A stretch of 64,000 bases of DNA from Eubacterium sp. AM49-13BH (GTDB lineage Bacteria; Bacillota; Clostridia; Lachnospirales; Lachnospiraceae): positions 1-64,000 of the forward strand of contig NZ_QSEK01000007.1 in the NCBI RefSeq assembly GCF_003464165.1, in the 5' to 3' direction. Below are positions 44,459-53,958 of this stretch, one piece after another. How positions within the stretch are numbered: position 1 is the first letter of the stretch; each line of letters begins with the position of its first letter. The translations under genes were made by a program, and so were the position numbers. The notes under the pieces are model-generated. The model was not told where the DNA came from, did not search any database, and saw only the letters and a program-made list of their open reading frames with translations.

Positions 44459-45751
44459 TTATGCTTTATAGTAATCAAACTCAAGGTAATCACCAACGAT
44501 AACGGTATCGCCTTCCTCAATTCCAAGCTTCTCAAGTTCATCAAGAACACCTGAGCGCTTCATAAATTTCTGGAAGAAATCAAATCCCTTTTCAGATTCA
44601 AGGTTAGTATAACCAAGCATTTTATCAATCTTTGGTCCGTTGACAACGTATACGCCATCTTCGTTAATAGAAACCTCAAAGCTGTCGTTAGGATTATCCA
44701 TAAGCTCGTCGTAGTCAAATTCTTTCTCAAATAATACAGGTTCGTCCTTGAAGTTATCAAGCAGTGTTCTGACCGCGTATAACAGCTCTTTAACGCCCTG
44801 TCCTGTAACAGCTGATATAGGATATACTTTAATGCCTTCCGGCTCAAATGCGTCTCTTATAGCCTGTACAGGGTCACTGCCATCATCATATATAACGTCA
44901 ATCTTATTAGCGGCAATAACCTGAGGTCTTTCAAGAAGCTTAGGATTATAATTCTCAAGCTCTTTGTTAATAGCCTTAATATCAGCTATAGGATCACGGC
45001 CTTCAGTTGAAGCTGCATCAACAATATGAATAATGACTTTAGTTCTCTCAATATGACGTAAGAACTGGTGACCAAGACCAACACCTTCGGATGCACCCTC
45101 AATAAGACCAGGAATATCAGCAATAACGAAACCTTTACCACCATCAAGATCAACAACACCAAGATTAGGATTAAGTGTTGTGAAATGATAATTGGCAATC
45201 TTAGGTCTTGCATTAGTTACTCTTGATAAAAATGTTGATTTACCAACATTAGGGAATCCTACAAGACCAACATCAGCAATAACCTTAAGTTCAAGACGAA
45301 CCCATAATTCCTGCGCATCCTGTCCAGGCTGTGCATACTGTGGAGCCTGCATGGTAGATGTAGCATAGTTCATGTTACCTTTACCACCACGGCCACCTTT
45401 AAGAATAGTTTCCTGAAGGTTATCTCCAGACATATCTGCAATAACTTTACCGGATTCATCATCATATATAACAGTTCCTTCAGGCACTTTAATTATAAGG
45501 TCTTCACCATCTTTACCTGTGCATCTTCTCTTGCCGCCTTCTTCGCCGCTTTCAGCAATATATTTGCTGTTATGTCTGAAATCACCGAGTGTATTAAGCC
45601 CTTTATCGACCATAAAAATAATATCTCCGCCATGACCGCCATTGCCGCCATCAGGACCGCCAGCAGGAACATAAAGCTCTCTACGGAAGCTTACATGACC
45701 ATCTCCACCCTTGCCGGATTTAATAAAAATGCGGACTCTGTCTGCAAACAT
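44459..45751 (-). CDS. obgE: GTPase Obg
   Basis: A 430-aa essential GTPase of 50S assembly and stress control. The N-terminal glycine-rich Obg fold is clear (KSGKGGDGHVSFRRELYVP, GGRGGKGN). The G domain has G1 GFPNVGKST, G3 DIPGLIEGA and G4 NKID. The C-terminal OCT domain, of variable function, spans about residues 345-430. GGAGGAAAGG precedes the ATG. A terminator lies between rpmA and this gene, so it may need its own promoter. Confidence 0.97.
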   Translation of the reverse strand: MFADRVRIFIKSGKGGDGHVSFRRELYVPAGGPDGGNGGHGGDIIFMVDKGLNTLGDFRHNSKYIAESGEEGGKRRCTGKDGEDLIIKVPEGTVIYDDESGKVIADMSGDNLQETILKGGRGGKGNMNYATSTMQAPQYAQPGQDAQELWVRLELKVIADVGLVGFPNVGKSTFLSRVTNARPKIANYHFTTLNPNLGVVDLDGGKGFVIADIPGLIEGASEGVGLGHQFLRHIERTKVIIHIVDAASTEGRDPIADIKAINKELENYNPKLLERPQVIAANKIDVIYDDGSDPVQAIRDAFEPEGIKVYPISAVTGQGVKELLYAVRTLLDNFKDEPVLFEKEFDYDELMDNPNDSFEVSINEDGVYVVNGPKIDKMLGYTNLESEKGFDFFQKFMKRSGVLDELEKLGIEEGDTVIVGDYLEFDYYKA

Positions 45752-45814
45752 AACCTTTCCTCCATTCTATATTTAAATTATGTTAACTGTTCGAATTAAC
45801 ATTCATAAATCAAG

Positions 45815-45850
45815 AAAAAAGCTCCAAATCCGAAGACTTGGAGCTAAAAA
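45815..45850 (-). terminator. Terminator between rpmA and obgE
   Basis: AGCTCCAA pairs with TTGGAGCT around a 10-base loop; six T follow on the minus strand, and T/A runs on both sides could make it work in both directions. Confidence 0.85.
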
Positions 45851-45855
45851 ACAAA

Positions 45856-46146
45856 TTAGTCGTTTGAAACAACAGGATAAACAGAAACCTGCTTTCTATC
45901 CTTGCCCTTTCTTTCGAACTTAACAGTTCCATCAACAAGTGCGAATAATGTATCATCGCCACCACGACCAACATTAACACCTGGATGAATCTTTGTTCCA
46001 CGCTGTCTGTAAAGAATATTACCAGCTAAAACAAACTGTCCGTCAGCTCTCTTAGCGCCTAATCTCTTAGACTCTGAATCTCTACCATTCTTTGTAGAAC
46101 CTACACCCTTTTTATGAGCGAATAACTGAAGATTCATATTTAACAT
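45856..46146 (-). CDS. rpmA: Ribosomal protein L27 with cleavable N-terminus
   Basis: A 96-aa bL27. The N-terminal MLNMNLQLF precedes [15 protein letters not shown], the pattern cut by the Prp protease in Firmicutes to expose the mature end needed at the peptidyl transferase centre. ATG 46146 has GGAGGTG upstream; the frame extends further but only into prp. The prp gene directly upstream makes the processing route explicit. Confidence 0.97.
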   Translation of the reverse strand: MLNMNLQLFAHKKGVGSTKNGRDSESKRLGAKRADGQFVLAGNILYRQRGTKIHPGVNVGRGGDDTLFALVDGTVKFERKGKDRKQVSVYPVVSND

Positions 46147-46150
46147 AAGG

Positions 46151-46477
46151 TTACACCTCCTTAACACTAATTGATAAGTATTTCGGATTATCCTCAGCCA
46201 CAGAACTAACACCTAATTCATATGACTTAAGTAAAATCGAAGTTTCCGGACTAACAGGCATAGCTATCTTAAAGATAACAATTCCTTCATCCTCATTAAC
46301 TGACACATCAAACTTATCATCGGTAAAAGCCTCTATCGAATTAATAGTATTGATTGTCAGAACTGAAATAGCAGAACATATAATATCACTGCCGGATTCA
46401 GCATATCCTGCATGACCTGCAGAATAAAAACCTGTGATCTCTTTTTCAGAGTTCTTAAAAAAAGTTATATGAGTCAT
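46151..46477 (-). CDS. prp: Ribosomal-processing cysteine protease Prp
   Basis: A 108-aa cysteine protease that removes the N-terminal extension of L27. The catalytic pair is visible as His in [13 protein letters not shown] and Cys in IICSAISVL, eleven residues apart as in the family. ATG 46477 has GAGGTG upstream. It lies between rplU and rpmA, the fixed position in Firmicutes. Confidence 0.95.
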   Translation of the reverse strand: MTHITFFKNSEKEITGFYSAGHAGYAESGSDIICSAISVLTINTINSIEAFTDDKFDVSVNEDEGIVIFKIAMPVSPETSILLKSYELGVSSVAEDNPKYLSISVKEV

Positions 46478-46510
46478 GAATAACACACCTCACAAACACC
46501 CATACAAAAA

Positions 46511-46819
46511 TTAAGCATTAATCTTTTCAATCTTAACTTCTGTGTAAGCCTGTCTATGACCATTCTTCTTGTGATATCCAGTCTTTCTCTTGTACTTGTA
46601 AACGATAACCTTCTTATCTCTGCCTTCGCCTACAACGCTAGCTGTAACTGTAGCACCGGCAACTGTTGGCTCACCAACCTTAGCCTCGCCGTTGTTTACA
46701 AAAAGAACCTGATCAAATGTAACAGTGTCACCAGCATTAACTGCAAGCTTCTCAACTCTGATAGTATCGCCTTCAGAAACTGTGTACTGCTTACCACCTG
46801 TTGCTATAATTGCGTACAT
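46511..46819 (-). CDS. rplU: Ribosomal protein L21
   Basis: A 102-aa bL21, first gene of the rplU-prp-rpmA string. Family motifs: [18 protein letters not shown] at the start and [16 protein letters not shown] near the end. AAGGAGG precedes the start. The upstream leader resembles the Firmicute L21 autoregulatory leader. Confidence 0.97.
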   Translation of the reverse strand: MYAIIATGGKQYTVSEGDTIRVEKLAVNAGDTVTFDQVLFVNNGEAKVGEPTVAGATVTASVVGEGRDKKVIVYKYKRKTGYHKKNGHRQAYTEVKIEKINA

Positions 46820-46912
46820 ATGGTATCCTCCTTAATTAAATACTCGCCAGTTTTGGGGAATCCGACACACATCAGATACACTTATACCCTAACTGAGCGG
46901 CACACAAAATAT
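46820..46912 (-). ncRNA. L21 leader (ribosomal protein leader RNA)
   Basis: The roughly 90-base 5' leader of rplU contains GCCGCTC near its start and AAACTGGCGAG near its end, elements I recall from the L21 leader family of Firmicutes, with a pairing GCC/GGC and CTC/GAG that closes the structure. It would let L21 limit its own synthesis. A covariance-model search was not possible. Confidence 0.6.
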
Positions 46913-46941
46913 ATAATATACATTCAGTTACTATTTGTCAA
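46913..46941 (-). promoter_or_regulatory. Promoter of the rplU operon
   Basis: On the minus strand TTGACA (46936-46941), 17 bases, TATTAT (46913-46918). Confidence 0.85.
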
Positions 46942-46969
46942 ATGTTTTTTAGAAATATTTTGAAAATTT

Positions 46970-47566
46970 TCAGATAATCCATAAGCCGGCAATTCCACAT
47001 ATAATTCCTACTGCGAATCCGGCAACAACATCTCTTACAAAATGTACTCCTGCAAGCACTCTGCTTGCTGCCATAATTGCTACAAGCATAAGCATTATAA
47101 TCCCTACCGGAACAGAAACATAAAGCCAGCACATCGCAATAATTGTAATGGAAAAAACATGTCTGCTTGGCATTGATTCCCCTTTAGTATCTTTAACGAA
47201 CAAGGGCTTTATATTGTATTTTTCATAGGGTCTTTTCGCATCAATACATTTTCTTATAACTGATACAAGAATAAATGATGTAAAAGGTGTCAGAATAAGC
47301 TTGGATGTAAGTAAAAATTTATCAGTTTCAACAACTATACCGCTGTTTCTTAACATAATCGGAGTTATCTCAGAAAAGAAAGTCCCATGAAAACTCATTA
47401 TTATAAGAAGAATGTATGCAAATGCTATTATATAAGCCATATATTTGTATATGAATTTAAGAATTGCATAAGCTGGCTTACAATTAAGAAACCATTCTGA
47501 TATCTTTCTATATCTTCTTTCGTATGCAGGAATCTCCTGTGAAATATTTACTTCAGTATTATCCAT
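46970..47566 (-). CDS. PAP2-family membrane phosphatase
   Basis: A 198-aa membrane protein with about five helices and the PAP2 phosphatase triad: K-x6-RP in KCIDAKRPY, PSRH in ESMPSRHVFS and SR-x5-H-x3-D in SRVLAGVHFVRD. Likely substrates are lipid phosphates such as undecaprenyl or phosphatidyl-glycerol phosphates; the exact one cannot be read. ATG 47566 follows GGAGG. It is the last gene of the his-RNase G run, with an 17-base gap to RNase G. No clear terminator follows before the L21 promoter. Confidence 0.87.
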   Translation of the reverse strand: MDNTEVNISQEIPAYERRYRKISEWFLNCKPAYAILKFIYKYMAYIIAFAYILLIIMSFHGTFFSEITPIMLRNSGIVVETDKFLLTSKLILTPFTSFILVSVIRKCIDAKRPYEKYNIKPLFVKDTKGESMPSRHVFSITIIAMCWLYVSVPVGIIMLMLVAIMAASRVLAGVHFVRDVVAGFAVGIICGIAGLWII

Positions 47567-47583
47567 AAATCCTCCATGCATCT

Positions 47584-48813
47584 TCAGGCTTTATTAAGAC
47601 TTTCAGACAGACTTTTTCCAATTTTCTTTCGTGTAATCTCAACAAGACCAAGCTTGGTGATGTCAACGATTGTAGTGCTTACTATATCCTTTTTTGCCAG
47701 AGATTTCAAATGTTCCATCAGAATATCGCAATTTCTCTGATTCATATTAATAAAATCAACGATAATAATTCCTGAGAGATTTCTTATCTTAATCTGCTGG
47801 CACAGCTTGTCTGCGGCTTCAAGATTAGTTTTTAATGCAGAAGCCTCGATTGCTTCCATGCTCTTTGCCTTAGTTACATTCTTACCAGAATTAACATCAA
47901 TGACAGAAAGTGCTTCAGTCTGCTCGATAATAAGATATCCACCTGATTTTAACCAGACCTTCTTGGAAAGAGCGGTATCTATCTCTTTTTCTATAGAATA
48001 GAGCTTGTATAAAGGCCATAATTCATCTTTATACATACGGATACTTATATTACTGCTACGAGGCAGATATGTTTCTAATTCATTATATATAGCCGGAATA
48101 TCTGTGATAATCTCAACACTGTCTTTTCCAGACAGATGAACAATTTCCTCAATATATCCAGGTCTGTCTTTATGTACAAGTGTATAGAACTTTGAAAAAA
48201 CAGCTTTTTGGAGCATATCAGTGTATTCGTCACACAATGCATTTACATCTTTAATAATGTCATTAGTATCAGCATCAGCACAGCCGCTTCTTAATATTAT
48301 TCCGAAATTTGAAAGATAATCATAGCCTGTTTTTTCTATGGCTTCCTGCTGCTTCTGAATGAGAATGTCAGCAACACATTTTTTTATCTCTGTGATTGTT
48401 TCATTAGATTTTATCTTTTTTGAAATGTGAACACCTTTTACATCATTAGAAACTACAGAATAATTGCCGGTAAGCTCTATCTTTGAAGATACCTTTGCAG
48501 GTTTGGTTTTAACCGGCTCAGTTATAACTTTTACGAGAATTCTGTCACCCTGACATATTGCAGGATTGTTTTTCTCATTAAAAAATATTGGTGCTTTGTT
48601 GTCTGGTATAGAGTAATAACATTTCTGCTTATCCTCTATCTCAATAAATGCAGCGTTAATATTCTTAACTACATTTTCAACTCTTCCAACATATATGTTA
48701 CCAACAACACTGCCACTATCTAAAGGCTTAAGATAGTGGCAGGTATTATCAGAAGTATATATGCAACAGAAGATTTTATTGTTAATATCTGTGATTATAT
48801 ATTTATATTCCAT
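47584..48813 (-). CDS. rng: Ribonuclease E/G family protein
   Basis: A 409-aa RNase G-type endoribonuclease for rRNA and mRNA processing. An S1-like fold lies at about residues 35-110 (GNIYVGRVENVVKNINAAFIEI). The catalytic core shows VIDVNSGK and IIIVDFINM, the two metal-binding Asp regions. The C-terminal scaffold of RNase E is absent. The zinc-link Cys pair is not evident. It starts three bases after hisA::hisI and so is the next gene in the his transcript; why is not clear. Confidence 0.9.
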   Translation of the reverse strand: MEYKYIITDINNKIFCCIYTSDNTCHYLKPLDSGSVVGNIYVGRVENVVKNINAAFIEIEDKQKCYYSIPDNKAPIFFNEKNNPAICQGDRILVKVITEPVKTKPAKVSSKIELTGNYSVVSNDVKGVHISKKIKSNETITEIKKCVADILIQKQQEAIEKTGYDYLSNFGIILRSGCADADTNDIIKDVNALCDEYTDMLQKAVFSKFYTLVHKDRPGYIEEIVHLSGKDSVEIITDIPAIYNELETYLPRSSNISIRMYKDELWPLYKLYSIEKEIDTALSKKVWLKSGGYLIIEQTEALSVIDVNSGKNVTKAKSMEAIEASALKTNLEAADKLCQQIKIRNLSGIIIVDFINMNQRNCDILMEHLKSLAKKDIVSTTIVDITKLGLVEITRKKIGKSLSESLNKA

Positions 48814-48816
48814 AAA

Positions 48817-49905
48817 TTATCTGTTCCATGTTTTAATATTTCTATAGAAGCATGTTCTGTTTCCAGTGTGGCATGCAGCACCAACCTGACGAACCTTTGC
48901 AAGAATAGTATCGTTGTCACAGTCGATGTCAAGAGAACCTACATACTGGAAATGACCTGATGTAAGACCTTTAATCCAAAGCTCCTGACGGCTTCTGCTG
49001 TAATAAGTCATAATGCCTGTTTCTAAAGTCTTATTGTAGGCTTCCTCATTCATGTAAGCAAGCATAAGGACTTCACCATTGACATAATCCTGTACAACAA
49101 CAGGAATAAGACCATTGGCATCAAGCTTTAAATCCTTAAAAGAAATATCAGCCTTAGGCATTGCTGATGCCTTGCTGTAGGATGCTCCGGATTCAAAAAG
49201 ATTAACAGCTTCCTTAAGGTCAATACGTTTTTCATATATTGCCTTACCGATAATTGCACCGTGGATACCGGCATCATTAATATGTGTAAGGTCATCCATG
49301 CAGCTCATGCCGCCTGATGCAATAATATCAATGCCTGTTTTATCAGAAAGAATCTTAGTCTGTTCAACATTAGGACCGGCAAGCATACCGTCCTTTGATA
49401 TATCAGTGTACACAATTGTCTGTACACCGATATCCTTCATTGCAAGTGCGAGTGAAAGAGCAGTCTTATCACTGACCTTCTCCCAGCCCTCGATGGCCAC
49501 AAGACCATCCTTTGCATCAACACCTACAACAATATGTTCAGCACCGAATCTGTCAATGGCAGCCTTAATAAAATCAGGATTCTCAACAGCCTTAGTACCG
49601 ATAATAACTCTGTATACGCCGAGATCAAGAACCTCCTGAATGTTTTCAAGAGTACGGATTCCACCGCCCATCTGTACAGGAACATTAACGCTTGAACATA
49701 TCTTTTTAATAGTTTCTGCATTAACACCGTGTCCTTTCAAAGCACCATCAAGGTCAACAGTATGTATAAACTGTGCTCCTGCCTCTTCAAAGCCTTTAGC
49801 TATCTCGTAAGGTCTTTCAGAATATACAGTAACTTCATTAAAAAGTCCCTTCTTTAAGCGGACACACTGCCCGTCTTTAACATCAATTGCTGGATATAAT
49901 CGCAT
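48817..49905 (-). CDS. HisA-HisI fusion (ProFAR isomerase / PR-AMP cyclohydrolase)
   Basis: A 362-aa two-domain enzyme of histidine synthesis. Residues 1 to about 235 are HisA, a TIM barrel ([52 protein letters not shown]). After a linker rich in Ser and Ala, residues about 258-362 are HisI ([22 protein letters not shown]; the metal residues DIDCDND and CHTGNRTCF). Catalytic Asp residues of HisA are present in both half barrels. The reactions are steps 3 and 4 of the pathway, so the fusion joins consecutive enzymes. The frame is continuous and both domains look complete. Confidence 0.93.
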   Translation of the reverse strand: MRLYPAIDVKDGQCVRLKKGLFNEVTVYSERPYEIAKGFEEAGAQFIHTVDLDGALKGHGVNAETIKKICSSVNVPVQMGGGIRTLENIQEVLDLGVYRVIIGTKAVENPDFIKAAIDRFGAEHIVVGVDAKDGLVAIEGWEKVSDKTALSLALAMKDIGVQTIVYTDISKDGMLAGPNVEQTKILSDKTGIDIIASGGMSCMDDLTHINDAGIHGAIIGKAIYEKRIDLKEAVNLFESGASYSKASAMPKADISFKDLKLDANGLIPVVVQDYVNGEVLMLAYMNEEAYNKTLETGIMTYYSRSRQELWIKGLTSGHFQYVGSLDIDCDNDTILAKVRQVGAACHTGNRTCFYRNIKTWNR

Positions 49906-49927
49906 ATATGTAACTCCTTAAGTATAT

Positions 49928-50527
49928 TTAGAGACTTCCCTTAGTAGAGAGAATTGTCTTGATTCTAGTATCTTTAACAGTTGCCTCGTCCAATGCCTTT
50001 GCAAATGCTTTGAACATGCCTTCAATAATGTGATGATCGTTCTCACCTGCAATCTTTCTTATATGAAGATTCATGCCTGCACTGTAAGATATTGCATAGA
50101 AGAATTCTTTAACCATCTGTGTATCAAAGTATCCGACGCTGTCTGCTGTAAATGTAGACTCAAAACCAAGATATGGTCTTCCTGAAAGGTCTATGGCACA
50201 CATGATAAGTGTTTCATCCATAGGAAGAATAATGTCGCCATATCTTCTTATAGACATCTTATCTCCTATAGCTTCTTTGATAGCTTCACCAAGTACAATT
50301 CCGACATCTTCGATAGTATGGTGGCAGTCAACTATTAGGTCACCAGTTACTTTTAACTTAAGGTCAAAAAGACCATGCTTTGCAAAGCTTTTTAACATAT
50401 GGTCGAAAAAACCGATTCCTGTATCGACCTCTGCTTCTCCCGAACCATCAATTCTTAAAAATAAAGCAATATCAGTTTCACTTGTTTTTCTTTTTACAGT
50501 TGCCTGTCTGATTTCAGATACAGCCAT
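49928..50527 (-). CDS. hisB: Imidazoleglycerol-phosphate dehydratase
   Basis: A 199-aa monofunctional HisB dehydratase (no phosphatase domain). The manganese ligands are in DCHHTIEDVG and NDHHIIEGMFKA, the two duplicated half-site motifs, and GIGFFDHML is present near the N-terminus. It lies in the his operon, 30 bases after hisD. Confidence 0.96.
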   Translation of the reverse strand: MAVSEIRQATVKRKTSETDIALFLRIDGSGEAEVDTGIGFFDHMLKSFAKHGLFDLKLKVTGDLIVDCHHTIEDVGIVLGEAIKEAIGDKMSIRRYGDIILPMDETLIMCAIDLSGRPYLGFESTFTADSVGYFDTQMVKEFFYAISYSAGMNLHIRKIAGENDHHIIEGMFKAFAKALDEATVKDTRIKTILSTKGSL

Positions 50528-50557
50528 ATTATCCCCGTTTCCGCGCCAGTGCGCTAA

Positions 50558-51849
50558 TTAATTTTCAAATCTTACCTTAATTGAATTAGCATGAGCTGTA
50601 AGATGCTCTGCTGTAGCAAATTTCTCAATATCAGTATGGATAGCTTCAAGAGCATTTCTAGAGTATGAAATGATGCTTGATTTCTTAATGAAGTCATCAA
50701 CACTTAAAGGTGAGAAGAACTTAGCTGTTCCGTTAGTAGGAAGAACGTGGTTAGGACCTGCAAAGTAATCACCAAGAGGCTCTGAACTGTATTCTCCAAG
50801 GAAGATAGCACCTGCGTTCTTAACCTTAGTCATAACATCAAAAGGATTCTTTGTAACGATTTCCATATGTTCTGATGCAATCTCGTTAGCAACATCTACA
50901 GCCTCATCAATATCCTTAGCAACAAGAATATATCCGTAATTATCAAGTGATTTCTGGATAATTTCCTTTCTTGATAATTCAGCTACAAACTTATCAACCT
51001 CTGCAGATACCTTATGTGCAAGGTCTTCACTTGTAGTTACAAGAATTGCAGATGCCATCTCATCATGTTCAGCCTGTGATAAAAGATCTGCTGCAACATA
51101 ACGAGGATTAGCAGTCTCATCGGCAATTACAAGAATCTCACTAGGACCAGCAACAGAATCAATGCTACATAACCAAATACTGCCTTTTTAGCAAGGGCAA
51201 CATATATGTTACCAGGTCCACATATCTTATCAACCTTAGGAATAGATTTTGTACCATATGCCATAGCTGCAACAGCCTGTGCTCCGCCAGCTTTATATAT
51301 AACATCAACTCCAGCCTCTTTAGCTGCAACAAGTGTTGTAGGATATACCTTTCCTTGTTTATCAGGTGGAGTACACATTATAATCTGCTCAACACCCGCA
51401 ACCTTTGCTGGAAGAACGTTCATAAGAACTGATGAAGGATAGGCAGCCTTTCCTCCTGGTACATACACACCGACTCTTGCAAGTGCAGTAACCTTCTGGC
51501 CTAATATAGTTCCGTCAGGCTTAGAATCAAACCAGCTGTACTGTTTCTGCTTCTCATGGAAAGAACGAATATTAACGATAGCCTTTCTTATAACCTCAAT
51601 AAGTTCAGGGTCAACTAAAGAATATGCTTCTTCAATCTCTGCCTCTGTTACGACAATATTGTCAGCATTGATATCAGCCTTATCAAAATTCTTAGTATAT
51701 TCAAATAAAGCCTCATCGCCATTTGTCTTGATATTAAGAAGAATCTCAGCAACTGCCGATTCGAACTTTCCATAGCTGTTAGGACTTCTCTTTAAAAGAT
51801 TCTCTAAAATATTATTCTTACTTTCATCTGTTAATTCAACGATACGCAT
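50558..51849 (-). CDS. hisD: Histidinol dehydrogenase, frame-broken
   Basis: A roughly 430-aa NAD-dependent enzyme that oxidises histidinol to histidine. The N-terminal half shows VYVPGGKAAYPSSVLMN and CGPGNIYVALAKKAVFG and is then lost to frame near 51165. One base restored gives SIDSVAGPSEILVIADE and SQAEHDE (zinc ligands), continuing to the C-terminal TNGTAKFFSPLSVDDF and a stop at 50558. ATG 51849 follows GGAGGAAA. Both halves are conserved, so a one-base deletion is inferred. Confidence 0.93.
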
Positions 51850-51917
51850 TATATTTCCTCCTTGTTTTGCGAAGCAAAATCCGAACTCCATAGTGAGGAG
51901 AGGAATTTTCCTCCTTG

Positions 51918-52568
51918 TTATATGCCCTGTGTTTCTATATATTTCTTAACATCATTGATAAGCTTGTTGATTCGTTCCTGCTCCATCTTCATGCTTACCT
52001 GGTTTACAACCATTCGTGCAGAAAGAGGACACACCTCTTCGAGCACTTCAAGACCATTTTCTCTTAGAGTTGCACCTGTCTCAACGATATCAACGATAAC
52101 CTCTGCAAGACCTACAATAGGTGCTAATTCTACAGAACCGTTAAGCTTGATAATCTCTACAGTCTGGTGCTTTATATTATTAAAATAATCCTTTGCAATG
52201 TTAGGATACTTAGAAGCAACTCTTATAAGCTCATGATGCTGTAACTTTTCTCTTGCTGATTCAGGACCACATACACACATTCTGCATTTACCCATCTGAA
52301 GGTCATATACTTCATAAAGACTTCTTCCTTCTTCAAGGATAGTATCCTTACCTACAATACCGATATCAGCTGCACCGTATTCTACATATGTAGGAACATC
52401 AGATGGCTTTGATAAAAAGAAACGGAATCCTAATTCTTCATTAGTGAAGATAAGCTTTCTTGTCTTTTCGTCCTTCATTTCTTCGCAAGGAATACCAATC
52501 TGTTCAAATATCTCCATTGCCTTCTTTGCAAGACGGCCTTTTGCTAATGCAATAGTTATATATCTCAT
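51918..52568 (-). CDS. hisG: ATP phosphoribosyltransferase, short form
   Basis: A 216-aa catalytic subunit for the first step of histidine synthesis. It is the short type, lacking the C-terminal regulatory domain, and needs HisZ. Family motifs: [31 protein letters not shown] and the PRPP loop [14 protein letters not shown]. Its start overlaps the hisZ stop by one base, which fits a subunit pair. Confidence 0.95.
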   Translation of the reverse strand: MRYITIALAKGRLAKKAMEIFEQIGIPCEEMKDEKTRKLIFTNEELGFRFFLSKPSDVPTYVEYGAADIGIVGKDTILEEGRSLYEVYDLQMGKCRMCVCGPESAREKLQHHELIRVASKYPNIAKDYFNNIKHQTVEIIKLNGSVELAPIVGLAEVIVDIVETGATLRENGLEVLEEVCPLSARMVVNQVSMKMEQERINKLINDVKKYIETQGI

Positions 52569-53848
52569 TAAAATGTACCTCCTACAAGGCTTTTTACAGC
52601 TGCTCTTTCATTTTTTCCTGATTCATCAATAACTCTTATTGTTGAATCAGAAGCGTATTCATGATCAATAAATGCTACATTTACTAATGATGATTCTTTA
52701 GCATATTCAATATATTGAGAATCAGACTTGCTGTCTTTATATTCAATCATGCAGACATTAACACCAGTGCTTCTTAATTTCTTAGATACATTTATAGCAT
52801 CACTAAGCTTGTCAGCATTGTATACAAGAAGCGTTCCATTGGCGTCATGTGGAATATGGATATTCTGTCTGTTAAGTGCAGCTATAAGTCTGTCAATTGT
52901 AATAGAGAAACCTATAGATGCCTTGTCACAGCCAAACTGACCGAGCAGCTTGTCATAACGTCCGCCATTCACAACAGGCTCACCTGTTCCAAATGTATAT
53001 GCATGGAAAATAATACCAGTATAGTATGCATGCTCAGATAAATCTCCTAAATCAAATGAGATATATTTATCGTAATTGTTATTCTTAAGAAGCTCATATA
53101 ACTCCTCAAGTCTGTTAACAGCCTGTATGCACTCTTCTTCATCTGTTAAAGATTTAGCCTTTTCAAGCACCTCTGTACCGCCAAATAACTGAGGAAGTTC
53201 AAGCAATGCCTTGGCAACTGCATCATCAATATTAAGACTATCTAAGAGTTCTTCAACACCGAAGTAATTCTTATCCTTGATAAGTCTTAATAATTCTTCT
53301 GCAGAATCTCCTGTAATGCCAGCCTTATGTAAAAGTCCGTTAAAGAAAGCAACGTTACCAAGTTCAACCTGAAATTCAGTAAGACCTGCTGATAACATGC
53401 AGTCAATAACCATAGAGATAATCTCATAATCTGCTGCCAGAGAGTTATCATTGATAAGCTCTGCACCAAGCATTGTATTCTCTTTAAGTCTTCCCTGATA
53501 ATATTTGCTTACATTGATAAATGTATTGCCAAGATAACAGAGTTTGACTGGAAGAACTCTGTCTTCAAAATATTTTGCTGTAGCTCTTGCTATAGATGGT
53601 GTCATATCCGGTCTTAATACTAAAGTGTTGCCATATCTGTCAAAAAGCTTGAACATTTCATTAGATGGTACACTTCCACGTTCTTTATTGAATACATCAA
53701 AGAATTCAATAGAAGGTGTCTGTATATCATTATATCCATATGATGCACAGACATCATGAAGACGATTCTCGATGACCTTCTTTTCTGCACATTCTGTACT
53801 GTATATATCGCGTACACCTTCTGGTGTATGTAGTAAATCTTTCTTCAT
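52568..53848 (-). CDS. hisZ: ATP phosphoribosyltransferase regulatory subunit HisZ
   Basis: A 426-aa HisRS-like protein without tRNA charging activity that regulates HisG. The class II fold shows [31 protein letters not shown] (motif 2) and [16 protein letters not shown] (motif 3). ATG 53848 lies behind AAAGGATATACAT. It heads the his operon, downstream of a strong promoter. No hisC, hisF or hisH is in this operon. Confidence 0.93.
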   Translation of the reverse strand: MKKDLLHTPEGVRDIYSTECAEKKVIENRLHDVCASYGYNDIQTPSIEFFDVFNKERGSVPSNEMFKLFDRYGNTLVLRPDMTPSIARATAKYFEDRVLPVKLCYLGNTFINVSKYYQGRLKENTMLGAELINDNSLAADYEIISMVIDCMLSAGLTEFQVELGNVAFFNGLLHKAGITGDSAEELLRLIKDKNYFGVEELLDSLNIDDAVAKALLELPQLFGGTEVLEKAKSLTDEEECIQAVNRLEELYELLKNNNYDKYISFDLGDLSEHAYYTGIIFHAYTFGTGEPVVNGGRYDKLLGQFGCDKASIGFSITIDRLIAALNRQNIHIPHDANGTLLVYNADKLSDAINVSKKLRSTGVNVCMIEYKDSKSDSQYIEYAKESSLVNVAFIDHEYASDSTIRVIDESGKNERAAVKSLVGGTF

Positions 53849-53875
53849 AAATGTATATCCTTTCGTTATATTGAA

Positions 53876-53895
53876 CACTTTAATGCGTTGAAGTG
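53876..53895 (-). promoter_or_regulatory. Small hairpin or operator in the his leader
   Basis: CACTTCAACGCATTAAAGTG on the minus strand is an 8-bp imperfect palindrome with a 4-base loop, between the his promoter and hisZ. It could be a repressor site. No T-box features are seen in the short leader. Confidence 0.35.
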
Positions 53896-53925
53896 ATACT
53901 TTGATAACACACTAAATTTGTATGA

Positions 53926-53954
53926 ATTATACATAAATATGTAGTTATTGTCAA
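53926..53954 (-). promoter_or_regulatory. Promoter of the his operon
   Basis: Consensus boxes on the minus strand: TTGACA (53949-53954), 17 bases, TATAAT (53926-53931). Confidence 0.9.
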
Positions 53955-53958
53955 CAAA

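Noticed and set aside
45761-45788. Half-match to a Firmicute dif site (TTATGTTAACT at 45778)
   Set aside because: Only the right arm fits; the left arm shares almost nothing with the consensus, and it lies in the obgE upstream region.
46556-46963. Plus-strand open frame over rplU and its leader
   Set aside because: It is antisense to a ribosomal protein gene, with no family features or ribosome site.
53849-53948. T-box or attenuator for the his operon
   Set aside because: The leader is under 80 bases with no specifier loop, no T-box sequence and no terminator T run; only a small palindrome is seen.
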